Shown here piece by piece: positions 16,526 through 23,561 of a DNA stretch of 28,568 nt. The notes under the pieces are model-generated. The model was not told where the DNA came from, ran no database searches, and saw only the letters and a list, made by a program, of their open reading frames with translations. Each line of letters begins with the position of its first letter. Position 1 is the stretch's first letter. This DNA comes from a virus. The stretch is from positions 1 to 28,568 of IMG/VR virus record IMGVR_UViG_3300025771_000134; one strand, 5' to 3'. Position numbers and translations under genes: made by a program.

Positions 16526-17254
16526 ATGAATATAAATATTTTTCCAATTAAGGAAGAATTTGAATCGTTGTTGGAATTATATCCACCACAACTTGCAAAC
16601 AAGTTTTTGCCAGAATGGTATAAGAAACAAGACTTTGCAAAATATTTAGATACAAGAAACACTGGCAAAAGTATTCAAGCAAGGAACTGTCCAGCTATCC
16701 AAGACATTATGACAGATGGAGTGATCATTCCAGCTTGGTCTGATTTTTATATGTATTTGAATGGTGATGATATTGTTTGGGAAGTTCCAGTTTCAAAAGC
16801 ATTTGAAAATTATCAATGGATGGGAAATCAAGGAGCAGATCAGATAAAAGATATGCCATTCAAATATCACACAAATTTTGGAATGTTAAAAATAAACTGC
16901 CCTTATTATTTTCAAGCTCCAGATGGTTATGGCATTGAATTTTCTGATCCAGCATATCACTTAAGAAGAGACATAAAGATTTTAAGTGGTCGTGTTGAAT
17001 CTGATATTTGGCACGAAACAAACTTTCCTTTTGAATTTCAAGTTGATCTCGAAAGACTTGAGGGAAAAAAATTAATGATCAAAGCTGGTGATCCATTAAT
17101 TATGTTGAGACTTTATAAGAAAGATTTAAGAACAAATGTCTCGATTGAAAAATACACTGAGGATTTTAATTTGAAACAAAAGAAAAACTCTGTGATCCAT
17201 AATGCTTCAAGCAATGAATGGATTAAATACAAAAGGAGAAAAAATGAATCTTGA
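16526..17254 (+). CDS. conserved unknown protein of the fibre cassette
   Basis: 242 residues. Start at ATG 16526, within a poor ribosome-site context (GAGGACACATT). Aromatic-rich: LANKFLPEWYKKQD, RNCPAIQDIMTDGVIIPAW with SDFYMYLNGDDIVWEV, then MLKINCPYYFQAPDGYGI. There is a C-terminal basic stretch (KYKRRKNES). I recall similar proteins from marine phages but cannot name a function. Beta-rich with conserved W, Y, C and D; an enzyme or a receptor-modifying protein are possible. Its 3' end overlaps the next gene by 11 bases. Confidence 0.62.
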   Translation: MNINIFPIKEEFESLLELYPPQLANKFLPEWYKKQDFAKYLDTRNTGKSIQARNCPAIQDIMTDGVIIPAWSDFYMYLNGDDIVWEVPVSKAFENYQWMGNQGADQIKDMPFKYHTNFGMLKINCPYYFQAPDGYGIEFSDPAYHLRRDIKILSGRVESDIWHETNFPFEFQVDLERLEGKKLMIKAGDPLIMLRLYKKDLRTNVSIEKYTEDFNLKQKKNSVIHNASSNEWIKYKRRKNES

Positions 17255-17834
17255 ACTTTTAAGATTTAGCTCAACTGAAGACTCTACATCTGGAATCTTA
17301 TCGATCGTGAATGATGATGGATCTAAAGAGTTTTTGGCTTATACAGTAGAAGATCCATATCGTGAAAAGAAGATCAAGCACATCACAAGATTCGCTGATG
17401 GGCGTTATCAGATCAAGTTTCGTGCAGTTGGAGGTTTCCAGAGTCGTTATTTGAAACGCTATGGAGCTGAGTTCCATTCAGCTGGAATGTTAGAGCTTCA
17501 AGATGTGAAAGGTTATTCTGGTGCAGAATACACCTATGTCTTGATCCACGCTGGGAATAGTGCAAAATCGAGCTCTGGATGTATAATTTTGGGCGATAAT
17601 CAGACCAATAACCAGATCAAAGAGTTTGGTTGGGTTGGATCATCAAGAAATAATTATTTAAGGACATATCCAATCATTAGAGATGCTCTGCTCAAAGGCG
17701 ATGAAGTCTGGCTTGATGTTATAGATCACGACAGACCAACAGAGAAAGAACACAACTCAACAGATCAAAACATTATTGATGTAGGTGGAGGAATCTTTTG
17801 CAGACAGTGTTCAACCAAATTCACAATCGAATAA
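17244..17834 (+). CDS. DUF5675-like protein, probable lysis or cell-wall enzyme
   Basis: 196 residues; start ATG 17244 after AAAGGAGAAAAA. Seen: GILSIVNDDGSKEFLAYTVEDPYR, FADGRYQIKFR, YTYVLIHAGNSAKSS (H102) followed by SGCIILGDNQ (C113). The 'D G.Y.i....' plus 'iHaGN....SsGCi.lG' pattern belongs to DUF5675, found in phage lysis regions and reminiscent of L,D-transpeptidase folds with His and Cys. Here the C-terminus adds GGGIFCRQCSTKF (C186, C189), half a zinc-binding site. Enzymatic activity is inferred, not established. Confidence 0.72.
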   Translation: MNLELLRFSSTEDSTSGILSIVNDDGSKEFLAYTVEDPYREKKIKHITRFADGRYQIKFRAVGGFQSRYLKRYGAEFHSAGMLELQDVKGYSGAEYTYVLIHAGNSAKSSSGCIILGDNQTNNQIKEFGWVGSSRNNYLRTYPIIRDALLKGDEVWLDVIDHDRPTEKEHNSTDQNIIDVGGGIFCRQCSTKFTIE

Positions 17835-17853
17835 TTAAGAAAAGAGGACAACA

Positions 17854-18093
17854 ATGGCGAAAAAAACACTTAAAAAATATTATCAAGAGAATCCATCTAC
17901 AACTGGACAAGGAAGCTTCTTAGATCGAGAAGATATCAAGGATCTAGTTGATGAGGGTATTCAAGGAATTAAAGATGGCATACCAGCAACAGTTGTTGCT
18001 CGATGGCTTGTCTCTGAAGCTCCGACTGATCTAAATAGGAAATTTCACACAATAAGACAAGGACTTCTTCATCGTGCCAAAGAAATCTCTTAA
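17854..18093 (+). CDS. 79-residue helical protein before the phosphoesterase
   Basis: Start after AAGAGGA. MAKKTLKKYYQENPS resembles the start of the next protein (MPKKSLKNYNKDN), a sign of local duplication or a shared tag. The remainder is helical (IKDLVDEGIQGIKDGIPATV, ARWLVSEAP, LNRKFHTIRQGLLHRAKEI), like a short DNA-binding or adaptor domain. Its last 20 bases contain the GTG start of the phosphoesterase gene. Function unknown. Confidence 0.6.
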   Translation: MAKKTLKKYYQENPSTTGQGSFLDREDIKDLVDEGIQGIKDGIPATVVARWLVSEAPTDLNRKFHTIRQGLLHRAKEIS

Positions 18094-19282
18094 AAATTAT
18101 AACAAGGACAACACAGTCATTAAAGGCGTGGATAAGTCCGAGAAAGTTAAGATCTCCAGAAAAGATGACAAAGCAACTGCAACTCTGCCAGTTGGATCAT
18201 CAGATATTAATGAAGTCTGGAGAATGTTAGAAGAACGAGGATTCTCTCCAGATGACTGGGAGATCCAGAGTCTAACTGTTAACCAGTGGGAAGCTCCATC
18301 AACTGATGGCGTTCAACTGTTTGAACAGACTAAAGCGACACTGAAACAAAAACCAAAGTATTTGGGAGAGTTAATCAGTTCACTTGGATCAATTGGGAGT
18401 GCTGGTTTCAGTCCTCAACCAAAGCTCAAAGCGAAAGCTAAACAAGAGATGCTTGTGATTCTCGGTGATCACCAACTGCCATTTCGGAATGAGATATTGA
18501 CTGAACTCTCCCACTCTTTCTTAAATGATCTTAAACCAGATGGTTTAGTGTATATGGGAGATCTTATTGACTTCCCTAACTTGTCACACTTTGCAACGAA
18601 TCCAGATTTCACATCTACTGTGCAACAAGGGATTGATCTAGGTCATAGAACACTTAGAGATCTAAAAGACTCAGCTGGTCTAAAAAAGGGATCAGAGATG
18701 ATCTTTATTGAGGGCAATCACGAAGTCAGACTGAGAAAAGCATTAGTTGAGAAACTCCCCCAGCTTTTTGGTATAAAGAAAGCTGATGTGACTGATGATG
18801 AAAAGTCTGTCTTGCATTTAGCTTCTTTAATGAGATTTGATGATCTAGGTTGGACTTATTGGGATGAACCATCAGATGTCTATCCTCATCCAGAATACGA
18901 AATCGTTAAGGGACTATTTGCCCGACATGGCAACTTTGTTCGAGCAAAGGCAGGAATGTCTGCACTTGCTAACTTGGATCGTGTTGATGGATCAATAATA
19001 CAAGGACACACGCATCGACTTGCGATCACTCATCATTCAAGATGGACTGGTCAACAGATGAATTTATATACAGCTATCGAGACAGGAACTATGGCAGATC
19101 TTAAAGGTCTTGGTTATTCAAAACAACCAGACTGGCAAGGAGGATTCATAACTCTTGTTGTTGATCGCAAAACAAACACATTTCATCCAGAATTAGTGAT
19201 CTTTAATGAAGACACGATCACTTGGAGAGGATTCTTCTGGAAATACACAACCAAAGGAATTAAAACAAATTATGGATATTAA
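18074..19282 (+). CDS. calcineurin-like metallophosphoesterase
   Basis: 402 residues with the full set of metal ligands: LGDHQ (D132, H133), MGDLIDF (D163), EGNHE (N215, H216), ARHG (H286) and GHTHR (H312, H314). The N-terminal 120 residues are an extra domain (WRMLEERGFSPDDWEIQSLT, then a linker). Start is GTG 18074 inside the preceding gene, with AAGGA upstream; no other start suits. Phage enzymes of this class cleave phosphodiesters or phosphate groups on nucleic acid or cyclic nucleotides; the substrate here is unknown. Its place among lysis and tail genes is unusual but also seen in actinophages. Confidence 0.88.
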   Translation: MPKKSLKNYNKDNTVIKGVDKSEKVKISRKDDKATATLPVGSSDINEVWRMLEERGFSPDDWEIQSLTVNQWEAPSTDGVQLFEQTKATLKQKPKYLGELISSLGSIGSAGFSPQPKLKAKAKQEMLVILGDHQLPFRNEILTELSHSFLNDLKPDGLVYMGDLIDFPNLSHFATNPDFTSTVQQGIDLGHRTLRDLKDSAGLKKGSEMIFIEGNHEVRLRKALVEKLPQLFGIKKADVTDDEKSVLHLASLMRFDDLGWTYWDEPSDVYPHPEYEIVKGLFARHGNFVRAKAGMSALANLDRVDGSIIQGHTHRLAITHHSRWTGQQMNLYTAIETGTMADLKGLGYSKQPDWQGGFITLVVDRKTNTFHPELVIFNEDTITWRGFFWKYTTKGIKTNYGY

Positions 19283-19502
19283 GTTGAATATGAATCAGCT
19301 GATCGTTGGAGGGCTAGGAACTATCCTCACTGGTCTGGTTAGTTGGTTATTTAATACAGTTAGGGCTTTAGAGCTACAAATGGGCATATTGCAGTCTGAA
19401 GTCCAAGGAATGATGGACAAGCAATCAGAGTTATTAGGAATCCTTTCATCAGTTGATGCAGAGATCACAGAGATCATCTGGAAGATCGGTGGCAATGGAT
19501 GA
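19272..19502 (+). CDS. 76-residue membrane protein with coiled coil
   Basis: Start ATG 19272 overlaps the phosphoesterase end by 11 bases; ATG 19290 is another option. One membrane helix (LIVGGLGTILTGLVSWLF, residues 10-27) then a cytoplasmic or external amphipathic coil (LELQMGILQSEVQGMMDKQ). ATGA overlap with the next gene. Size and neighbours fit an accessory holin, antiholin or spanin-like lysis protein. Confidence 0.6.
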   Translation: MDIKLNMNQLIVGGLGTILTGLVSWLFNTVRALELQMGILQSEVQGMMDKQSELLGILSSVDAEITEIIWKIGGNG

Positions 19503-19981
19503 TCGGAAAGATTAAAGATAATCTCGCAATCATAGTCACTTCATTCACACTTTTAGGATCTATCGGTGCTGGTTTATCTACTGCAACAGAGATAGTGAAT
19601 AAACTACAAGGCATCGATGATCGTATGGCGTTTGTTGAGCGAGAGTTTGGCAAATTAAAAGAAGACACAATGGTCACTTCTGACATATCTGTCTTATATG
19701 AAAAAGTCTATCAATTAGAACTGGTCAGCAATCAAGCTGATCAATTTCGTGAACAGGTTGCTTATATGCAGTCTCAATTGCAGACTTTAGAACAAACCAT
19801 CAGAGATGAGGGTTTCGACACACAGAATAAATATATACCAGAGAAATGGGAATGGCAGGATCTAAATGATTCGATCACTCGCATAGAGACTCTAAATCAA
19901 ACCATTCAAAACAAACAATGGGAAATTGATGATCTAAAGACTCGACTGGCGTATCTAGAAGCAAACAATCACAACCATTAG
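19499..19981 (+). CDS. membrane-anchored coiled-coil lysis-cassette protein
   Basis: 160 residues: an N-terminal helix (LAIIVTSFTLLGSIGAGLS, about residues 9-27) followed by about 120 residues of coiled coil (KVYQLELVSNQADQFREQVA, LQTLEQTIRD, IQNKQWEIDDLKTRLAYLE). Ends in HNH. The plan is like holin-associated or spanin-like proteins linking membrane to cell envelope. Coupled by ATGA to the previous gene. No enzymatic motif. Confidence 0.65.
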   Translation: MIGKIKDNLAIIVTSFTLLGSIGAGLSTATEIVNKLQGIDDRMAFVEREFGKLKEDTMVTSDISVLYEKVYQLELVSNQADQFREQVAYMQSQLQTLEQTIRDEGFDTQNKYIPEKWEWQDLNDSITRIETLNQTIQNKQWEIDDLKTRLAYLEANNHNH

Positions 19982-19989
19982 GAGAAAAA

Positions 19990-20187
19990 ATGTTTAAAGA
20001 TTTAGATTTTAAAGATCTCGGAGAGCGATCAATCGCAACATTTGTCGAGACATTTATTGCAATGATAACAGCTGAAGCACTAACAGGAAGCGATGGAGAT
20101 CTACTCAGATCAGCTTTTGTTGGTGGATTAGCTTCTGTCTTGTCACTGCTTAAAACAGTTATGAAAAACTATAATGCAAAAAAATAG
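19990..20187 (+). CDS. holin, phage r1t family
   Basis: 65 residues after TTAGGAG. DLGERSIATFVETFIAMITA forms helix one with a polar start, then a short Gly/Asp loop (TGSDGD), then LLRSAFVGGLASVLSLLKTV and a basic tail. This 'DlgERa..Tf.q.f.a.l...l...g..a..aaaLsllKs' plan is that of the r1t holin family common in actinophages. It forms the timed membrane lesion for lysis. Together with the flanking membrane proteins it anchors the lysis cassette call. Confidence 0.85.
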   Translation: MFKDLDFKDLGERSIATFVETFIAMITAEALTGSDGDLLRSAFVGGLASVLSLLKTVMKNYNAKK

Positions 20188-20347
20188 CGATCCAAACTTC
20201 ACTCAAAAGGAGCTACTGCAAATGGTCTTAGAGAAGATCGATAAAATTGAAGAGAAGTTGGACAATAAGCTCGATAAGTCAGAATTTTATAAAGTATTAG
20301 GATTGATGGCAACATTGATCCTTATCTTCGCCAGTTTTTCTATGTAG
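20174..20347 (+). CDS. 57-residue tail-anchored membrane protein (XhlA-like plan)
   Basis: Starts inside the holin end (14-base overlap) at ATG 20174. N-terminal charged coil (KELLQMVLEKIDKIEEKLDN) followed by a C-terminal membrane helix (FYKVLGLMATLILIFASFSM). Coil first, anchor last is the plan of XhlA-type holin partners. A second start ATG at 20222 would give only the coil-anchor core. Probably a holin modulator. Confidence 0.62.
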   Translation: MQKNSDPNFTQKELLQMVLEKIDKIEEKLDNKLDKSEFYKVLGLMATLILIFASFSM

Positions 20348-20368
20348 TTAAACAATAAAGGAGATCTG

Positions 20369-20506
20369 ATGTTTAAATGTCCGATTTGTCTTCACGCTAG
20401 TTGTTCTCTTAGATGGAACAGACTCATTAATGCACTTGAGTTGCATTGTCACAGGTGTGGTCGTGGAACAAAAGTTCTGTCAGATGATGCTAAAGAAATA
20501 CATTAA
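20369..20506 (+). CDS. 45-residue zinc-ribbon protein
   Basis: ATG 20369 follows AAGGAGATCTG. MFKCPICLHASC ... LHCHRCGRG gives CxxC at C4/C7 and C27/C30, a treble-clef or zinc-ribbon pair. Last plus-strand gene of the late operon; the terminator begins 9 bases beyond its stop. Could be a small regulator of late transcription or of host RNA polymerase; no direct evidence. Confidence 0.65.
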   Translation: MFKCPICLHASCSLRWNRLINALELHCHRCGRGTKVLSDDAKEIH

Positions 20507-20512
20507 AATTTA

Positions 20513-21967
20513 TTAAAAGGGTGGATTCTTCTGCCCTTTTTTTGTTTTTGTAGAGGTTTTTTTTGTCTTAGGTTTATATAGCTCATTAGCTTTGTGCCAG
20601 AGATAATAAACTTCCTTTTTAGTTGATTCATCATCATACTGTTTGTCGAGATCATCTAGGATCTCAGATTCTTTCATCTCTAAAAATAAATTAATCCATT
20701 GTTTTAAATATCCACTGTCTTTCATAACTTGCTTTTCAGTTAATCCTTTTCCTTGTAGGTCTGAAGTTATTCTTCTTAATGAAGCTCTCTCCCACAACAA
20801 ATCTTTTGGATCTTTTATCTTCATATCAGTTGTTTGCAAAATTATATCTGGAGTTGGAAATCTCGAATCAAAATCATTTCCAAATAAAATAAAATCGTTT
20901 AGAAAAGACATTATCTCAGAATTTGTTAGTGGTCTCCACTGAATATCTGGGAGATGTTTTAAATTTGCTCGATAATGAGCATTCGACAATCTTAACTGGA
21001 GGAGATAATAAGAATGTTCAGTGAAAACTTTAAGAACATCTTTCCAGTGATTTTTGACAAAAGATGGTTCATCAGTCTCCTTTTCCTCCCAGTATTTAAT
21101 CCCCTTGTTATCAATGCTGATTCCTTGTTCAGATAACCAGAAAGCAAGTTTGTTTTGTGATAAACCACATAAATATTGTCTAACATAAGCAAACCTCTGC
21201 TGAATGGTGTTAATCTCAATCTTCTTTTTCATTGACCAATCCTCAGTTGCAAATTCTGGATCATTAAAATAACTTGCAACACCATTGACTTGTCCAAAAT
21301 GCATCATCACAACTTTTTGAGTTTTTTTAAGACCAAGCCATTTCTCATCAAAGAAATGTTGTGCCTTGTTTGAATACTCTTCAAGTTGTTGCTTTGAATG
21401 TTTAGATGGATAAACAATTGATCTAGGTTCTTGATTGTTATTATGAAAAACAATTGCAGAGATGTATGAACCATCTCCATTTAGATTCTGATCAAGTTCA
21501 CTTATATGATCTTTGTCAGTGACACCATACCAAACAACAAATGTATTCCAGTTTTTCGCAAGAGACATTGATCCAAGAAACTTAACCTCAGCGAGAATTG
21601 ATTGTTGCATATCATAAGTTGATGCTGTCTTAGTTTTATCAAGATATTTAGCAAACCTTTTAATTGCTGGTGTTGATAGATCAACTTTTGTCTCTAGTAT
21701 TTCTTTTTCAGTCGTTGGCTTGGTCATCTTTTTAAGCAGACCTCTAGTTGGATATTTCTCATAGGTTGAAAGCATAAGACTGATGATTCGTTTATCAGTT
21801 AAAGAAGCATACATTGTGTCAATGCCCTCTTGGTATAGATCATCATCCCAACCAGTGACAATGTTCTTCCAAGCATTTGGATCAATGCCCTCAGCTTTTA
21901 TCTTTGAACTTTTAGAATTAAATATGAGATTCTGAAATTCAATATCTTTTTTGTCTCTATCTTCCAT
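20513..21967 (-). CDS. large orphan protein with internal XRE-like helix-turn-helix, in repressor position
   Basis: 484 residues; with the small gene at 27634-27825, one of only two minus-strand genes. Not recognised as a family. Residues about 258-315 (FAYVRQYLCGLSQNKLAFWL ... GIKYWEEKETDEPS) match the XRE/Cro helix-turn-helix pattern: 'yvR..l.GlsQ..lA..L....i.i....i..WE....P'. The N-terminal 250 residues are mixed, with a segment ILAEVKFLGSMSLAKNW and VVMMHFGQVNGVASYF; the C-terminus is helical and ends in a Lys/Thr tail (KTKKTSTKTKKGQK). Lies divergent to the excisionase-like gene, the classic place for a CI-type repressor, but is about twice a normal repressor. Its promoter predicts a leaderless mRNA, as for lambda cI. 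Alternatives: superinfection-exclusion or defence gene expressed in the lysogen. Confidence 0.72.
   Translation of the reverse strand: MEDRDKKDIEFQNLIFNSKSSKIKAEGIDPNAWKNIVTGWDDDLYQEGIDTMYASLTDKRIISLMLSTYEKYPTRGLLKKMTKPTTEKEILETKVDLSTPAIKRFAKYLDKTKTASTYDMQQSILAEVKFLGSMSLAKNWNTFVVWYGVTDKDHISELDQNLNGDGSYISAIVFHNNNQEPRSIVYPSKHSKQQLEEYSNKAQHFFDEKWLGLKKTQKVVMMHFGQVNGVASYFNDPEFATEDWSMKKKIEINTIQQRFAYVRQYLCGLSQNKLAFWLSEQGISIDNKGIKYWEEKETDEPSFVKNHWKDVLKVFTEHSYYLLQLRLSNAHYRANLKHLPDIQWRPLTNSEIMSFLNDFILFGNDFDSRFPTPDIILQTTDMKIKDPKDLLWERASLRRITSDLQGKGLTEKQVMKDSGYLKQWINLFLEMKESEILDDLDKQYDDESTKKEVYYLWHKANELYKPKTKKTSTKTKKGQKNPPF
20515..20543. terminator. bidirectional terminator between convergent genes
   Basis: AAAAGGGTGGA-ttct-TCTGCCCTTTT, 11 pairs including two G-U, followed by further T on the plus strand. 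On the minus strand the stem is followed by AATAAATTTT. It ends the late operon and the opposing minus-strand gene, overlapping the last codons of the latter. Confidence 0.8.
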
Positions 21968-21973
21968 ACAGGA

Positions 21974-22001
21974 ATTGTTGCAGAATTATTTAGTTTGTCA
22001 A
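21974..22001 (-). promoter_or_regulatory. predicted leaderless promoter of the minus-strand orphan
   Basis: Read on the minus strand: TTGACA (22001-21996), 16 bases, AACAAT (21979-21974), then TCCTGT and the ATG at 21967. A start site about 7 bases after the -10 falls on the A of ATG, and there is no Shine-Dalgarno, whereas most other genes in the window have AGGAG. A plus-strand TTGTCA (21995-22000) overlaps the same -35, with a weaker GAAAAT 16 bases on, so divergent transcription may compete. Confidence 0.6.
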
Positions 22002-22073
22002 GAGTATAGGTATAAAGAAAATTTCTTGCCTAACAATGCCATCATAATGACACATAGGTGTTAAAGTATTTAT

Positions 22074-22107
22074 TAGTTAGGTAGAAAATATAGATTCTAC
22101 CTAGCTA
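22074..22107 (+). promoter_or_regulatory. 13-bp hairpin / operator-like inverted repeat in the early leader
   Basis: TAGTTAGGTAGAA-aatataga-TTCTACCTAGCTA, 13 pairs with one G-U. It lies between the divergent promoters and the leader terminator. As DNA it could be an operator for a dimeric repressor; as RNA, the first stem of an attenuator or small RNA. Confidence 0.6.
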
Positions 22108-22114
22108 GGAAGAC

Positions 22115-22149
22115 AAAGGGGCAATGTGGTTTTCACACTTGCCCTTTTT
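22115..22149 (+). terminator. strong terminator upstream of the first early gene
   Basis: AAAGGGGCAA TGTG-gtttt-CACA (C) TTGCCC TTTTT: stem of 10 pairs with outer A-T and G-U pairs and one bulged C, then five T. It stands 17 bases before the ATG of the excisionase-like gene, inside the early transcript, so it should block or regulate read-through. Confidence 0.85.
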
Positions 22150-22166
22150 AATTATAGGAGATTGAA

Positions 22167-22352
22167 ATGAAAAGATTGCTCTCAGTCAAAGAGATTATGG
22201 AGATCACAGGTTGGTCTAAAGCTTTCGCATACAAACTCATTAATTCAAACAAACTTCCAGCAATCCCAACAAATTCAGAAGAGAAGCTCCTCCCAATTCG
22301 TGTAGAGATTTCAGAACTAGAAAAGTTGATCAAAGGTGGTGCTGATGTCTAG
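22167..22352 (+). CDS. excisionase-like helix-turn-helix protein
   Basis: 61 residues after ATAGGAG. LLSVKEIMEITGWSKAFAYK followed by LINSNKLPAIP is the HTH_17/excisionase (AlpA/Xis) winged-helix pattern: recognition helix, then a 'g.lP.i' wing. First gene of the early operon, divergent from the repressor-position gene, so it may act as excisionase, Cro-like switch protein, or both. ATG plus strong ribosome site make the start certain. Confidence 0.82.
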   Translation: MKRLLSVKEIMEITGWSKAFAYKLINSNKLPAIPTNSEEKLLPIRVEISELEKLIKGGADV

Positions 22353-22734
22353 CAAAGCAAAGCGTGATATTTGGTATCAACTAGATGCAAGATTGTTTGA
22401 AAAATTTGAAGTGATGCGAATAGCTCAAGCATTAAAAATAAGTATTAACGAAACAGTTGGAGCATTGGTCAGACTCTGGTCAATATCCATAACACAGTTT
22501 CCAGAGGGCAAAGGAGAACTTGTCGCTGGAAAATTAAAGGTGTCTGTCCAAGATCTTCCAGTCATTATGGCATTGGAGAATGATGGACAAGCAATATTTG
22601 ATGCTCTTGCAGAGTGTCAATGGATCGAAGAGCGTGATGGGATAATTGTCATCCCAAAATGGGATATGAAAATTGGTCAAACCATTATCAAGCTCGAAAA
22701 AGATCTCGAACGAAAAAGAAAGCTGGAGGATTAA
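22345..22734 (+). CDS. replisome-organizer-like DNA replication protein
   Basis: 129 residues from ATG 22345 (GTG 22336 would add three residues); overlaps the previous stop by 8 bases. WYQLDARLFEKFEVMRIAQA, NETVGALVRLWSISITQFPE, then ALAECQWIEERDGIIVIPKW. The pattern 'W..l...l...kv..la..lg....ea.G.lv.LW.......pdG' followed by 'L...gwi.....g..i..w' is typical of phage replisome organizer N-terminal winged-helix domains. Ends in a basic helix (EKDLERKRKLED). Likely binds the origin and recruits the host helicase; only the N-terminal domain is present. Confidence 0.7.
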   Translation: MSSKAKRDIWYQLDARLFEKFEVMRIAQALKISINETVGALVRLWSISITQFPEGKGELVAGKLKVSVQDLPVIMALENDGQAIFDALAECQWIEERDGIIVIPKWDMKIGQTIIKLEKDLERKRKLED

Positions 22735-22738
22735 TTAT

Positions 22739-23119
22739 ATGTCAGACTTAGCAAACTCCAGCTCTTCTTGGAAAGAGACTGTCTATCCAAAGATTAAAGA
22801 TGCAATTTTTGAGAAGTTTGTGGATCTAACTCAAACAGATCTACGAATGAGCGAATCTCAGAAAAAGGGCTTTTTTAGAGCTTATCACGATCTAGTTGCA
22901 CAAGAACCAACTCTTGAAGAGATGGATGTTGCATTCACCTCATACACCGCACACTTTGATCACATACCAAGTCCTTTTGCGTTTTCTAAACACTTCAACA
23001 GATTTCGATCTGGAATTATGCCAAACCAAAAGGGTGAAACTATTAAAAAAATTGAGAAACAACAAAAAGAATTAAAAATGTTGCAGTGGATCAAGGAAGC
23101 AGAAGCACAAGATGAGTAG
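22739..23119 (+). CDS. unknown early protein, replication neighbourhood
   Basis: 126 residues from ATG 22739 (TTAATTATATG context, weak ribosome site). Seen: WKETVYPKIKDAIFEKFVD, KGFFRAYHDLVAQEPTLEEM, YTAHFDHIPSPFAFSKHFNR and a helical basic end. Mostly helical. Position after the organizer-like gene suggests a helicase-loader or replication accessory role, but no motif proves it. Overlaps the next gene by 8 bases. Confidence 0.5.
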   Translation: MSDLANSSSSWKETVYPKIKDAIFEKFVDLTQTDLRMSESQKKGFFRAYHDLVAQEPTLEEMDVAFTSYTAHFDHIPSPFAFSKHFNRFRSGIMPNQKGETIKKIEKQQKELKMLQWIKEAEAQDE

Positions 23120-23561
23120 AGTCACTTTAAACGAATCTATCCAGTTCCTTAAATCCATAGATGTTTGGCACGAGTTTAAATTCAGCGATGAACAGCTTAT
23201 GCGTGTTGCTCCAGAGCTTCAAGACTTTGGTCGTGAGGTTCTAACTAGAGCATTAGAGCTGATCAAGACAATGGAGAAAAAACCATCACCAGCAAAGATA
23301 ATGCAAATGTGTCGTGATCAGCAGGTCATTATAAAAAGTGAACGAGCATTGGAAACAAGTCCAGAGGAAGATCCCTCAACTTGGATGACATCAAAAGAAT
23401 ATGCTCAGTCACAGGGATTTCCAACGCTAACTGCCCTAATAAAGCACAAGATAGAGGAGCAACAAACTTCCGAGGTCGAGCAGACTAACACTGCCCCACA
23501 GTCATCTCTGCTCGATCCCTCTATCGAAAATGTTATTGATAGTCTGGAGGATTCTGCGTGA
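23112..23561 (+). CDS. unknown early protein
   Basis: 149 residues. The first 90 are helical (ESIQFLKSIDVWHEFKF, REVLTRALELIKTMEKKPSP, AKIMQMCRDQQVI), then an acidic low-complexity tail with many Ser, Thr, Gln and Glu (QQTSEVEQTNTAPQSS). Single CR near MCRDQQ. Overlaps both neighbours (8 bases before, GTGA after). Possibly replication-associated; not recognised. Confidence 0.5.
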   Translation: MSRVTLNESIQFLKSIDVWHEFKFSDEQLMRVAPELQDFGREVLTRALELIKTMEKKPSPAKIMQMCRDQQVIIKSERALETSPEEDPSTWMTSKEYAQSQGFPTLTALIKHKIEEQQTSEVEQTNTAPQSSLLDPSIENVIDSLEDSA

